NCBI GenBank assembly: GCA_038321775.1
Contig: JBBQFI010000008.1
Location: 62,001 to 126,000 of the forward strand
Direction of reading: 5' to 3'
DNA: 64,000 nucleotides
DNA from: JBBQFI01 sp038321775
GTDB lineage: Bacteria; Verrucomicrobiota; Verrucomicrobiia; Chthoniobacterales; UBA10450
Shown here in pieces: positions 25,758 to 33,935 of the stretch. Under the pieces are notes generated by a model that worked only from the letters and a program-made list of their open reading frames with translations, ran no database searches and had not been told where the DNA came from. How positions within the stretch are numbered: the first letter of the stretch is position 1; each line of letters starts with the position of its first letter. The position numbers were made by a program, and so were the translations under genes.

Positions 25758-26271
25758 GACAAAACTCCATAACCGATCGTCGAAACGAATCCGGATCAAC
25801 CGCCGGATAGCGAATGAGTTCTTTTTCAATGGCGGAGAACATTTCTTTCAAACGGTGCAAGTCGATCAAGCCTTTTTCCAAAAGGGCGCGCGCGTCCACC
25901 ATATCGCGATCATGCCGTCGCTGCAGCTTCGAGAGGGCCTGACCATACGGATCGTAATGGAAGAATTCGATCAAGCCGTGCCGTGCGATAAATAGGCTGC
26001 GCTCTCGCCATCCCGATATGGCGGGAATGAAATCGTCTGGGCTGGCAAGCTCGACGTTGATATCCAGTTCATCCTTTATGATCGCCAAGGCTTCGAAGAG
26101 GCCCGCAGGTTCGGGATCAGGTTTGATATCGACATCGATGGTGGTCTTACGCCATCCCATGAGAAGGGCGGTCGCACCACCGGCAAGATAAATGCGGCCA
26201 GGCCCGCGCACGCGTTCCCCGAGCGCGATCATAAAAGATTCAATACGCGCCTTGTCACTTTCCGATCGCAT
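25738..26271 (-). CDS. Nucleotidyltransferase-fold protein (DUF6036-like)
   Basis: About 177 residues. The N-terminal half has the MNT signature: a Gly-Gly-x-Ala loop (YLAGGATALLMGWRKTTIDVDI) with the two-Asp DxD metal motif (DVD), as in AbiEii/DUF6036 nucleotidyltransferases. Members include toxins that nucleotidylate tRNA or proteins and antitoxins acting on HEPN proteins. The gene pair lies between 50-bp direct repeats, so horizontal or cassette-like mobility is likely. The start at 26271 (MRSESDKARIESFM) has no strong ribosome-binding site. Function as a toxin-type or housekeeping protein is unproven. Confidence 0.7.
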   Translation of the reverse strand: MRSESDKARIESFMIALGERVRGPGRIYLAGGATALLMGWRKTTIDVDIKPDPEPAGLFEALAIIKDELDINVELASPDDFIPAISGWRERSLFIARHGLIEFFHYDPYGQALSKLQRRHDRDMVDARALLEKGLIDLHRLKEMFSAIEKELIRYPAVDPDSFRRSVMEFCHAENKR

Positions 26272-26334
26272 CTCGCGGCAAGGTTAAAGGAAAAACAGCC
26301 GACGAACAATTAACTGATAACCGATAACGATTTA

Positions 26335-26384
26335 GATTTTCCCGCCTTCGCCCGGAGGGACTACGCCGTGGCGAGCAGTTTTTC
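26335..26384. repeat. 50-bp direct repeat E, right copy
   Basis: Exact copy of 25401-25450. Surrounding text (AACTGATAACCGATAACGATTTA) is also partly shared. It lies between the MNT gene start and the stop of the WecG-like gene. Confidence 0.85.
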
Positions 26385-26436
26385 GATATCTCCCCATTAA
26401 CTATTGACCGATAATGGATAACCGATAACTGCGTTT

Positions 26437-27279
26437 TTAGATCGGCAACTCGCGGCCGTAGCGAATGATGAGCCAGGGTAACTTACGAACACCCCAAAAT
26501 CGCGGACCGAGCGTTCGCGGTTGCGCGAAGACACGAAAAATCCAGCCGAGATAAAAGCGATCGGCCCACATGGGAATGCGAACCTGATCGCCGGTGACGA
26601 ATCCGGGAGCAGCACCAATGCAGTAAATGCCCGGGCGATATCGGCAGTTTTGTTTTAGATAATCGCCGATTTTGTCCTGCATGCCGCCACCAATGGCGAT
26701 GACGATATGTTTAGGGCGACGCTCACGGACGATCGCCAGCAACTTTTCATCCGTAATGGCGGGACGGGCGCTGTCCCGTCCCATTTGTTGAGTGGGAGCA
26801 GCAGAAGATTTCTCATTTGGACGCGACGGCGCGCGTCCCTCCAAGTATCGCGGCGCAACGTAAAGATCATCGGTCGTTAGGGGAAAATTTTCGGCGTGCG
26901 ACCACGAAAGCGTTTTCTGCTTCGCGATGTCGCTCGGCAAAATCCAAAAGAGATTTCCCGGCTCGCGAGCTTCCGGCAGTTGCAAGAGACATTTGAAAAA
27001 CTTGAGGCCGGAAATTCGCGTGAGTTTTTCTTGGCGCAGGATTCGCCAGAACAAAACCATCCAGCCGCTATCGGCGATCGCGAGATCGGCCTGTGCAATC
27101 GCGTCGCGATAGACGGGGTCTGTTTGCAACGCGATCATTGAAGGCGCGGCCGGCGCGACCACTAATCCCCCATTCCGCGCGACCCACTCGACTGCTTCCT
27201 CTGCGCTGCCGTCGAAAAAATCGATGCCAAGAACGCGCTTGGTGGCGAACGGTCTTTTTAGTTCATCCACAGATTTCAT
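26437..27279 (-). CDS. WecB/TagA/CpsF-family glycosyltransferase with in-frame repeat insertion
   Basis: GT26 family enzyme transferring a sugar to a lipid- or polymer-linked acceptor (WecG: ManNAcA to undecaprenyl-PP-GlcNAc; TagA: ManNAc to teichoic linkage). Family motifs visible: LGIDFFDGSAEEAV, VVAPAAPSMIALQTDP, ADLAIADSGWMVLFWRIL and the C-terminal VIAIGGGMQDKIG, GAAPGFVTG, QPRTLGPRFWG. Residues about 146-175 (LEGRAPSRP ... GRDSARPAI) are a repeat-derived insertion at 26753-26850, a palindromic sequence shared with 1194 and 29811. The acceptor is unknown. The adjacent exported CTERM proteins make a surface polysaccharide role plausible. Confidence 0.8.
   Translation of the reverse strand: MKSVDELKRPFATKRVLGIDFFDGSAEEAVEWVARNGGLVVAPAAPSMIALQTDPVYRDAIAQADLAIADSGWMVLFWRILRQEKLTRISGLKFFKCLLQLPEAREPGNLFWILPSDIAKQKTLSWSHAENFPLTTDDLYVAPRYLEGRAPSRPNEKSSAAPTQQMGRDSARPAITDEKLLAIVRERRPKHIVIAIGGGMQDKIGDYLKQNCRYRPGIYCIGAAPGFVTGDQVRIPMWADRFYLGWIFRVFAQPRTLGPRFWGVRKLPWLIIRYGRELPI
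26753..26850. repeat. In-frame palindromic repeat insertion in the WecG-like gene
   Basis: Two GC-rich palindromic units, GGGACGGGCGCTGTCCCGTCCC near 26760 and GACGCGACGGCGCGCGTCCC near 26820, flank a short linker. Both belong to the GTCCCTCC-ended family seen at 1194, 29811 and 59612. The encoded residues interrupt the conserved GT26 fold without breaking the frame. Confidence 0.7.
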
Positions 27280-27571
27280 AGATTTTCACAGATTATGGGA
27301 TGGTGGAAGAGAGACCAAAAGACGTGTTCCCGAGTGCTACGTCTTCGCAAGCCGCTCCAGGTTCCGGTCAATCTGATCCATTCCTCGTCCCGGTCCTTAA
27401 CAAAAATCTGCGTTAATCTGCGAGATCTGTGGATCAATATTCACCTTTCACTGATTTAGCTTTTGATTCCTGTTTCTCCACTTTTATCAAATCAGGAAGC
27501 AAAAATATCCCAAATGTATATTGACGCCACCGGGGCTTCATGATGCAATCGCTTGCTAAACCTAAATCTCT
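27280..27571. other. Intergenic region with inverted CACAGATT repeats
   Basis: About 290 bases without a recognised gene. Inverted copies of a CCACAGATTTC...CACAGATTA element lie at 27267-27296 and 27403-27434 (the right copy reads AATCTGCGTTAATCTGCGAG), enclosing about 105 bases. Likely a dispersed repeat; no RNA gene recognised. Confidence 0.45.
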
Positions 27572-28117
27572 TTGAAAACCTCTCGTTATCTTCCTTCGTT
27601 GGTCATTGCCATTTGTCTCGGACTCGTAAGCGTCGCGAGCGCCAGCGTGATCAACATTTCGATGAACCCCATCACCGGCGCGCCTGCGAGCGATGTCGAT
27701 AAAGGTTTGCTTGGCAATAATAGTCCGACCACGAACTTTAATTTTCTGCTCGGCCAAATCAGCCTCTACAACAGTTTCAATAATGCCAGCCTGCAAAACC
27801 CGACTTTTAACGGCTTCTTCGACGGATCGAGCAATACGGTGTCGCTGACTGGATTTGATTATGCAGTCATTCACTATGGTAAGGGACCCGGTGGGCAGGG
27901 GCAGGGCGGCGGAGTCGAGTTTTTCTATCTCAACGGGATGACGGGGAACTTTACGTTTGCTGCGAATGGCCTAGGGCAAAATGGGTTTGGCGGCTTTTCC
28001 TCGATCCGGCTCTTTTCTGGTAACGGGGCTTCAGTGCCAGAGGGTGGCGCAACCGCGCTGTTGCTGGGCGTAGCCGCGCTTGGCCTCGCCACCACACGGC
28101 GCTTCGTAAAAGCTTAA
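27572..28117 (+). CDS. Exported protein with VPEGG/VPDSG-type C-terminal sorting signal
   Basis: About 181 residues with a signal peptide (residues 1-24, ending SVASAS), a beta-rich, Gly/Asn-rich middle, and a C-terminal tripartite sorting signal: VPEGGATALLLGVAALGLATTRRF, that is a VPEGG/VPDSG motif, hydrophobic helix and basic tail. This type of signal (TIGR03778-like) is handled by an exosortase-type system. The start is TTG at 27572. The passenger is unassigned; residues PGGQGQGGGVEFFYL recall choice-of-anchor type domains. Cell-surface or extracellular matrix protein is likely. Confidence 0.75.
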   Translation: MKTSRYLPSLVIAICLGLVSVASASVINISMNPITGAPASDVDKGLLGNNSPTTNFNFLLGQISLYNSFNNASLQNPTFNGFFDGSSNTVSLTGFDYAVIHYGKGPGGQGQGGGVEFFYLNGMTGNFTFAANGLGQNGFGGFSSIRLFSGNGASVPEGGATALLLGVAALGLATTRRFVKA

Positions 28118-28199
28118 CTGCCGCAAAAACCCCCGGTGACGCTCGCGCAAGCCCGCCGCAAGCTTTACACATCTTCAGCTGCCGAAATCCGCAATTTCG

Positions 28200-28787
28200 G
28201 TGTTCTTCGTTGCCACCAATGTTTACACGGGTGCGACTCAGGTAAGCGGCGGCACTTTATTGATTAATGGTAATCAATCATCAGCCACAGGTGCCGTAAC
28301 AGTTAGTGGCAGCGGTACAATCCTTGGCGGAAGCGGAACAATTGGTGGAGCGATTACAGTGAATTCGGCTGCTGCTATTTTAGGCGGCAACGGGACCACC
28401 GGCACGACGTTGACCGCGGCAAACAACCTGACGCTTACATCCGGTTTGATCGTCGAACTAGCCCTCGGACCTTCTCATACGCACTCCACTCTTGCCCGAA
28501 CTGGGGGCACATGGTCTTTTCAAACGAACCAACAATTTACCTTCATTAACCTCGGCGCAACCACCAGGACTTATCAGGATATCATCACCGGTTTGGCCGC
28601 TAACCCTGGAACTGGATCCTGGACAATCAACAACCCAGGATTCACCGGATCGTTTTTTTACGCTGGGGCTAATATCGATCTAACCCTTACTGCAGTTCCG
28701 GAACCATCGACGTGGATCGGCGGAGCGTTAGCGGTTGGAGTCGTTGGATGGAGCGTTGTTAGGAAAAAGCTGCTCGCCACGGCGTAG
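28200..28787 (+). pseudogene. PEP-CTERM autotransporter-like protein, 5'-truncated remnant
   Basis: The reading frame opens (GTG at 28200) in the middle of an autotransporter-associated beta-strand repeat: VYTGATQVSGGTLLINGNQ, then GAVTVSGSGTILGGSGTIGG. It ends with a PEP-CTERM signal VPEPSTWIGGALAVGVVGWSVVRKK. No signal peptide is present, and full-length relatives are many hundred residues, so this is likely the 3' end of a broken gene. The final codons (KLLATA and stop) lie in repeat E3. The upstream gene has a different sorting signal. An intact short protein cannot be excluded. Confidence 0.65.
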
Positions 28788-28810
28788 CCCGTCCCCGGCG
28801 AAGGCGGGAA
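28769..28810. repeat. Repeat E, third inverted diverged copy
   Basis: Reverse complement of repeat E with one or two short differences (an ACGGG insert near 28792). It supplies the last codons and the stop of the PEP-CTERM remnant. It shows that the element is dispersed rather than specific to the nucleotidyltransferase cassette. Confidence 0.65.
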
Positions 28811-28894
28811 ACACTGATCCGCCTTCGTCACGACTACGGCGCGACAGGAAAGCTGAGGGAGTCAGAGGTCAGAGAAGCGGCGAGCGTTCGGAGA

Positions 28895-29089
28895 TCACGT
28901 CGAATTCTTTTCCGCGGCCTGCCGTTTGCGGCTGGCCTTAAAGGTTAAGCTCAAGGTCTCGGCTCCTTCGAGCCACTCCAGCTTTTCGCGGAACGTTGTC
29001 TCCAAGCCGATCAAGAGAGTGTGTTTTCGCGCTCCTTCAAAAGTGCACCATTCCCAACCCGGATGTGCGTATAGCTCTTCTTTCGTCAT
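28895..29089 (-). CDS. Small protein paired with nucleotidyltransferase-fold gene
   Basis: 64 residues, MTKEELYAHPGWEWCTFEGARKHTLLIGLETTFREKLEWLEGAETLS and a basic tail. No domain recognised. The start overlaps the stop of the upstream gene (ATGA-type overlap at 29086-29089), as in coupled toxin-antitoxin-like pairs. Functionally unknown; a partner of the MNT protein is inferred. Confidence 0.5.
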   Translation of the reverse strand: MTKEELYAHPGWEWCTFEGARKHTLLIGLETTFREKLEWLEGAETLSLTFKASRKRQAAEKNST

Positions 29090-29601
29090 AAGCCGCGCTC
29101 TTTGCGCCAGACCTGAATCTGTTCGAGGTCGGCGATATCCGCAAGATCCTGAGGACGGCCCGCTGAGCGCTTCATGGCCACGAGCGCGTCGTAACTAACG
29201 ATGGGAGCAGTGAGCGCGGCTGCCACCGGCGCGTGAATGGCAGCGGCGAATTCGCTGTCAAAATCAAACGGCTCGTAGATGAAGACATCAATCGGCGTGC
29301 GTCGATGAGAATCGCTCCAAAGCTTGAGGACGACCATGCCTTTTTCTCTTCGCCAGGTCTCACGTAGCGCTTCTTCGGCAAATTGTTCGGCGGTTACTGG
29401 GATGGAAATGTGATAATCAATGGCTTCAAGCGCGTGCAATCCGCGCACGATATTCTCGCGCTGCAGCGCGATCACGAGATCGACGTCGCGCGTCAGCCGC
29501 TCATAACCATGGGCAATGACGGCGAGGCCGCCGACGATAAGGTAGCGGACTTTCGCATCATTCAATGCGCGGACGATGGCTTCAACGCTGCGGACTTCCA
29601 T
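29086..29601 (-). CDS. Nucleotidyltransferase-fold protein (AbiEii/MNT-like)
   Basis: 171 residues. The N-terminus shows YLIVGGLAVIAHGYERLTRDVDLVI, the Gly-Gly/His-Gly loop and DVD metal motif of the nucleotidyltransferase superfamily (AbiEii/DUF6036 types). The C-terminal part (KMVVLK... RSAGRPQDLADIADLEQI) is typical of these proteins, which often carry a 'KxxxRxxKDxxD' region. It is the second such gene in 4 kb (compare 25738-26271), but the two are only distantly similar. Likely a toxin-antitoxin or defence-type component; unproven. Confidence 0.72.
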   Translation of the reverse strand: MEVRSVEAIVRALNDAKVRYLIVGGLAVIAHGYERLTRDVDLVIALQRENIVRGLHALEAIDYHISIPVTAEQFAEEALRETWRREKGMVVLKLWSDSHRRTPIDVFIYEPFDFDSEFAAAIHAPVAAALTAPIVSYDALVAMKRSAGRPQDLADIADLEQIQVWRKERGL

Positions 29602-29834
29602 GTGACTAAAGATTTACCATTTCGGCGAGCGATCAACGGCATGGCGCAATAATAGTCCGAGGATTTTGTTGGCGCGACGGGCCGTCGCGTCCTACCAAAT
29701 AAGTTCCTGGCTTCCTGGTTTCCTGATTCCTCTAAAATGCTGACAAGCTGAGATTTTGACAAGCTGAGATCCAGCGGATCGTTAGGCGGCCGGGATAGAA
29801 GGTTTGCTAGACGACACGGAGGTCGTCCCTCCAA
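29602..29834. repeat. Intergenic repeat cluster before lpd
   Basis: Contains a GGCGCGACGGGCCGTCGCGTCC palindrome near 29670, a duplicated GACAAGCTGAGAT text (29741 and 29759), a GCCTAACGA site (29780, minus) and a GTCGTCCCTCC-ended palindrome at 29811-29834. No gene recognised in this region. Confidence 0.55.
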
Positions 29835-31241
29835 TCAGCGGTTAACGATGTGGAGGGCGCGTTTCTCAACGGCGAGCGCGGCCTCTTTGACGGCTTCGCT
29901 CAACGTTGGATGTGAGTGACAGGTGCGGCCGAGGTCCTCCGAGCTGCCGCCAAATTCCATGACCGACGCCGCTTCCGCAATCAACTCCGAGGCGGCGTGT
30001 TGCAAAATGTGCGCGCCAAGGATGCGATCGGTTTTCCCATCAGCGATAAACTTGACCATGCCGTCGAGTTCTTCATTGGCGACAGCGCGGCCGTTGGCGC
30101 GAAAGGGGAATTTGCCGACGCGACAATCGATCCCCTTCTCTTTCGCCTGCTCCTCGGTGAGACCAACACCGGCGAGCTCGGGATTGGTGTAAATGATTCC
30201 CGGAATGACGTCGTAATTCACGTGACCGGATTTGCCGGCGAGATTCTCGACGCACGCGATGCCTTCCTCTTCCGCTTTGTGCGCGAGCATCGGACCAGCG
30301 ACGACGTCGCCAATGGCGTAGATTCCCTCAACGTTGGTGCGGAAGTGTTTGTCGATCTTGATGCGTTTTTTATCGTCCAATTCGATGCCGGCTTTCTCTG
30401 CGCCCAGACCTTCGGAGAAGGGTTTGCGGCCGACTGAAACCAAAATTTTGTCGGCCTCGAATTTGAGTTCTTCGCTGCCCTTGGTCGCGACGGCAGTGGC
30501 GCGGCCATTGGCGACGTTGACGGCGGTAACTTTGGTTTCGAGATGGAAGGTCATGCCCTGCGCGGTGAGGGAGCGCTGGAGGAGGTTGGATAATTCGAGA
30601 TCGAAACCGAGAGCGATGCGCGGGAGGAATTCGAGCGTGGTGACTTCGGATCCAAGCCGGCTCCAAACGGCACCGAGCTCGAGCCCGATGGCGCCCGCGC
30701 CGATGACGAGCAGTTTCGCGGGCGGTTCCGAGAAGCAAAGCGCTTCGGTGCTGCTGACGATGGTTTTCCCATCGAACTTGGCGAAGGGCAATTCAATCGG
30801 CACGCTGCCGGTGGCGATGATGATGTTTTTTGTTTCGACTTCCTGCGTTTCGCCACTGGAAGATTTTACGGAAACTTTGCCGGGCCCGACGATGGTTCCA
30901 ATACCTTCGAGGGTGGTGACCTTGTTTGTTTTCATGAGGGCGCGCACGCCGCCGTTCATTGTTTTGACGACTTTGTCTTTGCGCTGAAGCATCTTCGCGA
31001 GGTCGAGCTGGACGTTGTCGATGACGATGCCGTGCTTGGCCGCTTCCTTTTTCACGAAAACAAAATGATCGCTGGAAGCGAGGAGCGCCTTGCTCGGGAT
31101 GCAACCGATGTTGAGGCAGGTGCCGCCCAGGTCCTTGTCTTTTTCGACGATGGCGGTTTTGAGTCCGAGCTGTCCGGCACGGATGGCGGCGACGTATCCG
31201 CCGGGACCGGAGCCGATGATGATGACGTCAAATTTTTCCAT
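29835..31241 (-). CDS. lpdA: Dihydrolipoyl dehydrogenase (E3)
   Basis: FAD enzyme that reoxidises dihydrolipoamide in 2-oxoacid dehydrogenase complexes. The FAD motif GSGPGGYVAAIRAGQLG is at the N-terminus, the redox disulfide is in GGTCLNIGCIPSKALL, the NAD-binding motif is VIGAGAIGLELGAVW, and the C-terminal HSHPTLSEAVKEAAL carries the catalytic His-Glu pair. 468 residues, standard size. It lies near sucB (31560) with sucA further on, so it likely serves as E3 of the 2-oxoglutarate dehydrogenase complex. Repeats of families A and B fill the gap to sucB. Confidence 0.95.
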   Translation of the reverse strand: MEKFDVIIIGSGPGGYVAAIRAGQLGLKTAIVEKDKDLGGTCLNIGCIPSKALLASSDHFVFVKKEAAKHGIVIDNVQLDLAKMLQRKDKVVKTMNGGVRALMKTNKVTTLEGIGTIVGPGKVSVKSSSGETQEVETKNIIIATGSVPIELPFAKFDGKTIVSSTEALCFSEPPAKLLVIGAGAIGLELGAVWSRLGSEVTTLEFLPRIALGFDLELSNLLQRSLTAQGMTFHLETKVTAVNVANGRATAVATKGSEELKFEADKILVSVGRKPFSEGLGAEKAGIELDDKKRIKIDKHFRTNVEGIYAIGDVVAGPMLAHKAEEEGIACVENLAGKSGHVNYDVIPGIIYTNPELAGVGLTEEQAKEKGIDCRVGKFPFRANGRAVANEELDGMVKFIADGKTDRILGAHILQHAASELIAEAASVMEFGGSSEDLGRTCHSHPTLSEAVKEAALAVEKRALHIVNR

Positions 31242-31559
31242 AGTTATGTTGTCATTTCGAGGGAAGCGAAAGCGAAGTCGAGAAATCTCTTACTGTTTAG
31301 CGGGGAAAACAATGAGAGATGTCTGAATAGGAAATCCGTTGGGAATGGCCCTCACCCTACCCTCTCCCACCGGGAGAGGATTGATCACAGAGAATTTCGA
31401 TCTCTTCATAGCAAGAGATGTCTCGATCCCGGGCCGGAACAGGCGTAGTCGCTCGACATGACTGGAATGTGGGCGCGGCTTTAGCGCCGCGATGGTTGAA
31501 TGGAAGACAAGAGTCGGGGCACTGAGGCCCCTCCCACATTCAGGGCCCATCCCACATTT
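31242..31559. repeat. Intergenic repeat cluster between lpdA and sucB
   Basis: About 320 bases made nearly entirely of dispersed repeats: a TGTCATTTCGAGGGAAGCGA element at 31250, family B (CTCACCCTACCCTCTCCCACCGGGAGAGGATTG) at 31349-31383, and two facing half-copies of family A at 31466-31497 and 31513-31558. No gene seen. The stacking suggests a permissive insertion site. Confidence 0.75.
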
Positions 31560-32786
31560 TTAAAAATCGAGGGGCAATTTTGTGGGATCCTCGATGCACT
31601 CTTTTACTTTAATGAGAAAGGTGACGCCTTCTTTGCCGTCGACGGCGCGATGATCGTAGCTGAGCGCGAGATACATCATGGGGCGCGCTTCGACTTTGCC
31701 GTTCACGACGACGGCGCGATCCATGATTTTGTGCATGCCGAGGATGCCGGTTTGCGGCGGATTCAAAATGGGCGTGCTCAAGAGCGAACCATAAACGCCG
31801 CCGTTTGAAACGGTGAACGTGCCGCCCTGGAGATCCTCGATCTTGATTTTGCCTTCGCGGGCTTTCTTCGCGTAATCGGCAATGTCGCGTTCCACTTCGG
31901 CGAAGGTCTTATTGCCGACATCGCGGATGACCGGAACGACGAGACCGCGCTCGGTCCCGACGGCGACGCCGAGGTCGTAGAAATGGTTGTCGATGAAATC
32001 GTCGCCTTCGATTCGGCCATTAATGGTCGGCACAGTTTTCAACGCTTCGACGGCGGCTTTGATGAAGAAGGACATGAACCCAAGTTTGAGTCCGTATTTT
32101 TTTGTGAATGCTTCCTGCGATTTTGCGCGCAAGGCCTGGACGGCGGTCATGTCGCATTCGTTAAAGGTGGTGAGGATGGCAGCGTTGTGCTGCGCCATGA
32201 CCATTTGCGCCGCGATTTTTCTGCGCAGCGGCGACATTTTTCGGCGTGCGACACGGCCATCCGCCGAGGCAGCGGCCGGTTCCTGGCGAGGGACAGCGAC
32301 GATGCTTCCGACGGGCGATGGCGCTTCGCGATTTTGCACGGCAGCGAGCGCGTCGCCTTTGGTCAGGCGGCCGCCTTTGCCGCTTCCCTTGACCGTTTTC
32401 GGATCGATCTTTTCTTCCTCGACGATGCGACGAACCGCAGGGGACAAGGTGTCTGCTGCGCCTGATTTTTTTTCCTGCGCATCGGGAGCTTTCGTTTCCG
32501 CTACGGATTCTTTCGCGCCTTTCGAATCGCTCTTCGCCGCTTCGGGCGCGGCGGACTCATCGATGGTGGCCACGATCTCGCCGATCTTCACTTCCTGACC
32601 TTCCGGAACGTGCGCGGTGAGGACGCCATCTTTTTCCGCGGTGATCTCGGTGGAAACCTTATCGGTATCGAGGGTGAACAAGGGTTCGCCGGCTTTGACG
32701 AATTCGCCCGATTTTTTGTGCCAGACAGAAATGATCCCGCTGGAGATCGATTCGCCGACGGCCGGAATCTTCACTTCGATGCTCAT
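31560..32786 (-). CDS. sucB: Dihydrolipoyl succinyltransferase (E2 of 2-oxoglutarate dehydrogenase)
   Basis: The N-terminal lipoyl domain (about 1-75) starts MSIEVKIPAVGESISSG and has the lipoylated Lys in LDTDKVSTEI. A Pro/Ala/Glu linker, an E3/E1-binding domain (about 110-150; LSPAVRRIVEEEKIDPKTVKGSGKGGRLTKGDALA) and the catalytic acyltransferase domain follow. Catalytic His/Asp lie in LSYDHRAVDGKEGV near the C-terminus. The residues suit succinyl rather than acetyl transfer in overall architecture (one lipoyl domain, sucB size of 408). Gene order lpd-sucB on minus strand suggests one transcript. Confidence 0.93.
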   Translation of the reverse strand: MSIEVKIPAVGESISSGIISVWHKKSGEFVKAGEPLFTLDTDKVSTEITAEKDGVLTAHVPEGQEVKIGEIVATIDESAAPEAAKSDSKGAKESVAETKAPDAQEKKSGAADTLSPAVRRIVEEEKIDPKTVKGSGKGGRLTKGDALAAVQNREAPSPVGSIVAVPRQEPAAASADGRVARRKMSPLRRKIAAQMVMAQHNAAILTTFNECDMTAVQALRAKSQEAFTKKYGLKLGFMSFFIKAAVEALKTVPTINGRIEGDDFIDNHFYDLGVAVGTERGLVVPVIRDVGNKTFAEVERDIADYAKKAREGKIKIEDLQGGTFTVSNGGVYGSLLSTPILNPPQTGILGMHKIMDRAVVVNGKVEARPMMYLALSYDHRAVDGKEGVTFLIKVKECIEDPTKLPLDF

Positions 32787-32894
32787 GCCGCGATAAGTAA
32801 GCGCAAGAGAAAGGCGCGGTCGACAAGATTAAACGGCGGACTTCGCCGGGACCATGGCGGGAAAGTTGCTGTTTATGGCTTGGACCCCAATGCC

Positions 32895-33935
32895 ATGAGT
32901 TTCCTAAAACTGTTTTCCCGACAGTCGCGCGAATGGATTTTCGGCGAAATGCTGGTGCTGACCCTGATCATCGGCTTCATCGATTACATCACGGGCTACG
33001 AGGTGAGTTTTTTTATTTTCTATGGCATCCCGATCTTCGTGATCGCCTGGGTTTGCGACCGAAAGATGTCGATTCTGATCGCGCTCGTGGCCGGTATCGT
33101 TTGGTGGTGGGCCGATCTCGCAGCGGGCCATCCTTATCTGCACAACTGGCACGAGGGCTGGGAAACGATTGTGCGTCTGGGATTTTTCGTCTTCGTCGCC
33201 ATCGGCAGTTCAGCTTTGAAGGCGCAACATGCGGTGGTTGAAGCCCGGCTGGACTTGCTCGAGCACACCCACAAGCTGGAACACGAAATCATCGGGATCA
33301 GCGAACGCGAACAGCGTCGAATCGGTCAGGACCTGCATGACGGTCTCTGCCAATTTCTTGCAGGCATCGGTTGCGCGGCCGCCTCGCTCAAGGGCGATTT
33401 GAAAAAAATGCAGCTGCACAAAGAAGCGGAAGTGGCGGAAGAGTTGGCAACGCTGTTGAAAGACGCCGTCGTGCAAACGCGCAATCTCGCGCGTGGACTG
33501 GTGCCGGTGAACATCAGCGAAGTCGGTCTTGCGGCCGCGCTCGAAGAACTGGCAATTTCGAGTACCCACCTGACAGGGACGCCATGCACATTTAAATCGA
33601 ACCATTCCGGCGCTCCCCTGGACAACTCGGTTGCCACGCATCTTTACCGGATCGCGCAGGAGGCGATCAACAACGCCATCAAACATGCGCAGGCCCAGCA
33701 TATTGTTGTCTCGTTAGGCGGGAACGGCGCGATCACAACTTTGGGGATTGCAGACGACGGCATCGGTGTTTCACAAGCGCCGAAAACGTCGCGCGGAATG
33801 GGATTGAACATTATGAGCTACCGGGCGCGATTGTCCGGCGGCGAACTAAAGATCGGCGAACAAGATGGTGGCGGAACAATTGTTTCCTGCGTGGTTCGCC
33901 CGGCGCAAGCGGAGTTGCATGAACGCGCAGCCTGA
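32895..33935 (+). CDS. Membrane histidine kinase, NarX/DegS-like
   Basis: Residues 1-100 contain three to four hydrophobic helices (WIFGEMLVLTLIIGFIDYITG, FFIFYGIPIFVIAWVCD, ILIALVAGIVWWWADLAAG), without a clear ligand domain. Then a HisKA_3 dimerisation domain with the phospho-accepting His in RRIGQDLHDGLCQFL and a HATPase domain with N box EAINNAIKHA and G1 ADDGIGV, G2 GMGLNIM. It therefore pairs with a LuxR-type regulator, whose gene overlaps its end by 17 bases. The start at 32895 precedes the first helix; the longer frame from 32610 overlaps sucB antisense and is a shadow. Confidence 0.88.
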   Translation: MSFLKLFSRQSREWIFGEMLVLTLIIGFIDYITGYEVSFFIFYGIPIFVIAWVCDRKMSILIALVAGIVWWWADLAAGHPYLHNWHEGWETIVRLGFFVFVAIGSSALKAQHAVVEARLDLLEHTHKLEHEIIGISEREQRRIGQDLHDGLCQFLAGIGCAAASLKGDLKKMQLHKEAEVAEELATLLKDAVVQTRNLARGLVPVNISEVGLAAALEELAISSTHLTGTPCTFKSNHSGAPLDNSVATHLYRIAQEAINNAIKHAQAQHIVVSLGGNGAITTLGIADDGIGVSQAPKTSRGMGLNIMSYRARLSGGELKIGEQDGGGTIVSCVVRPAQAELHERAA

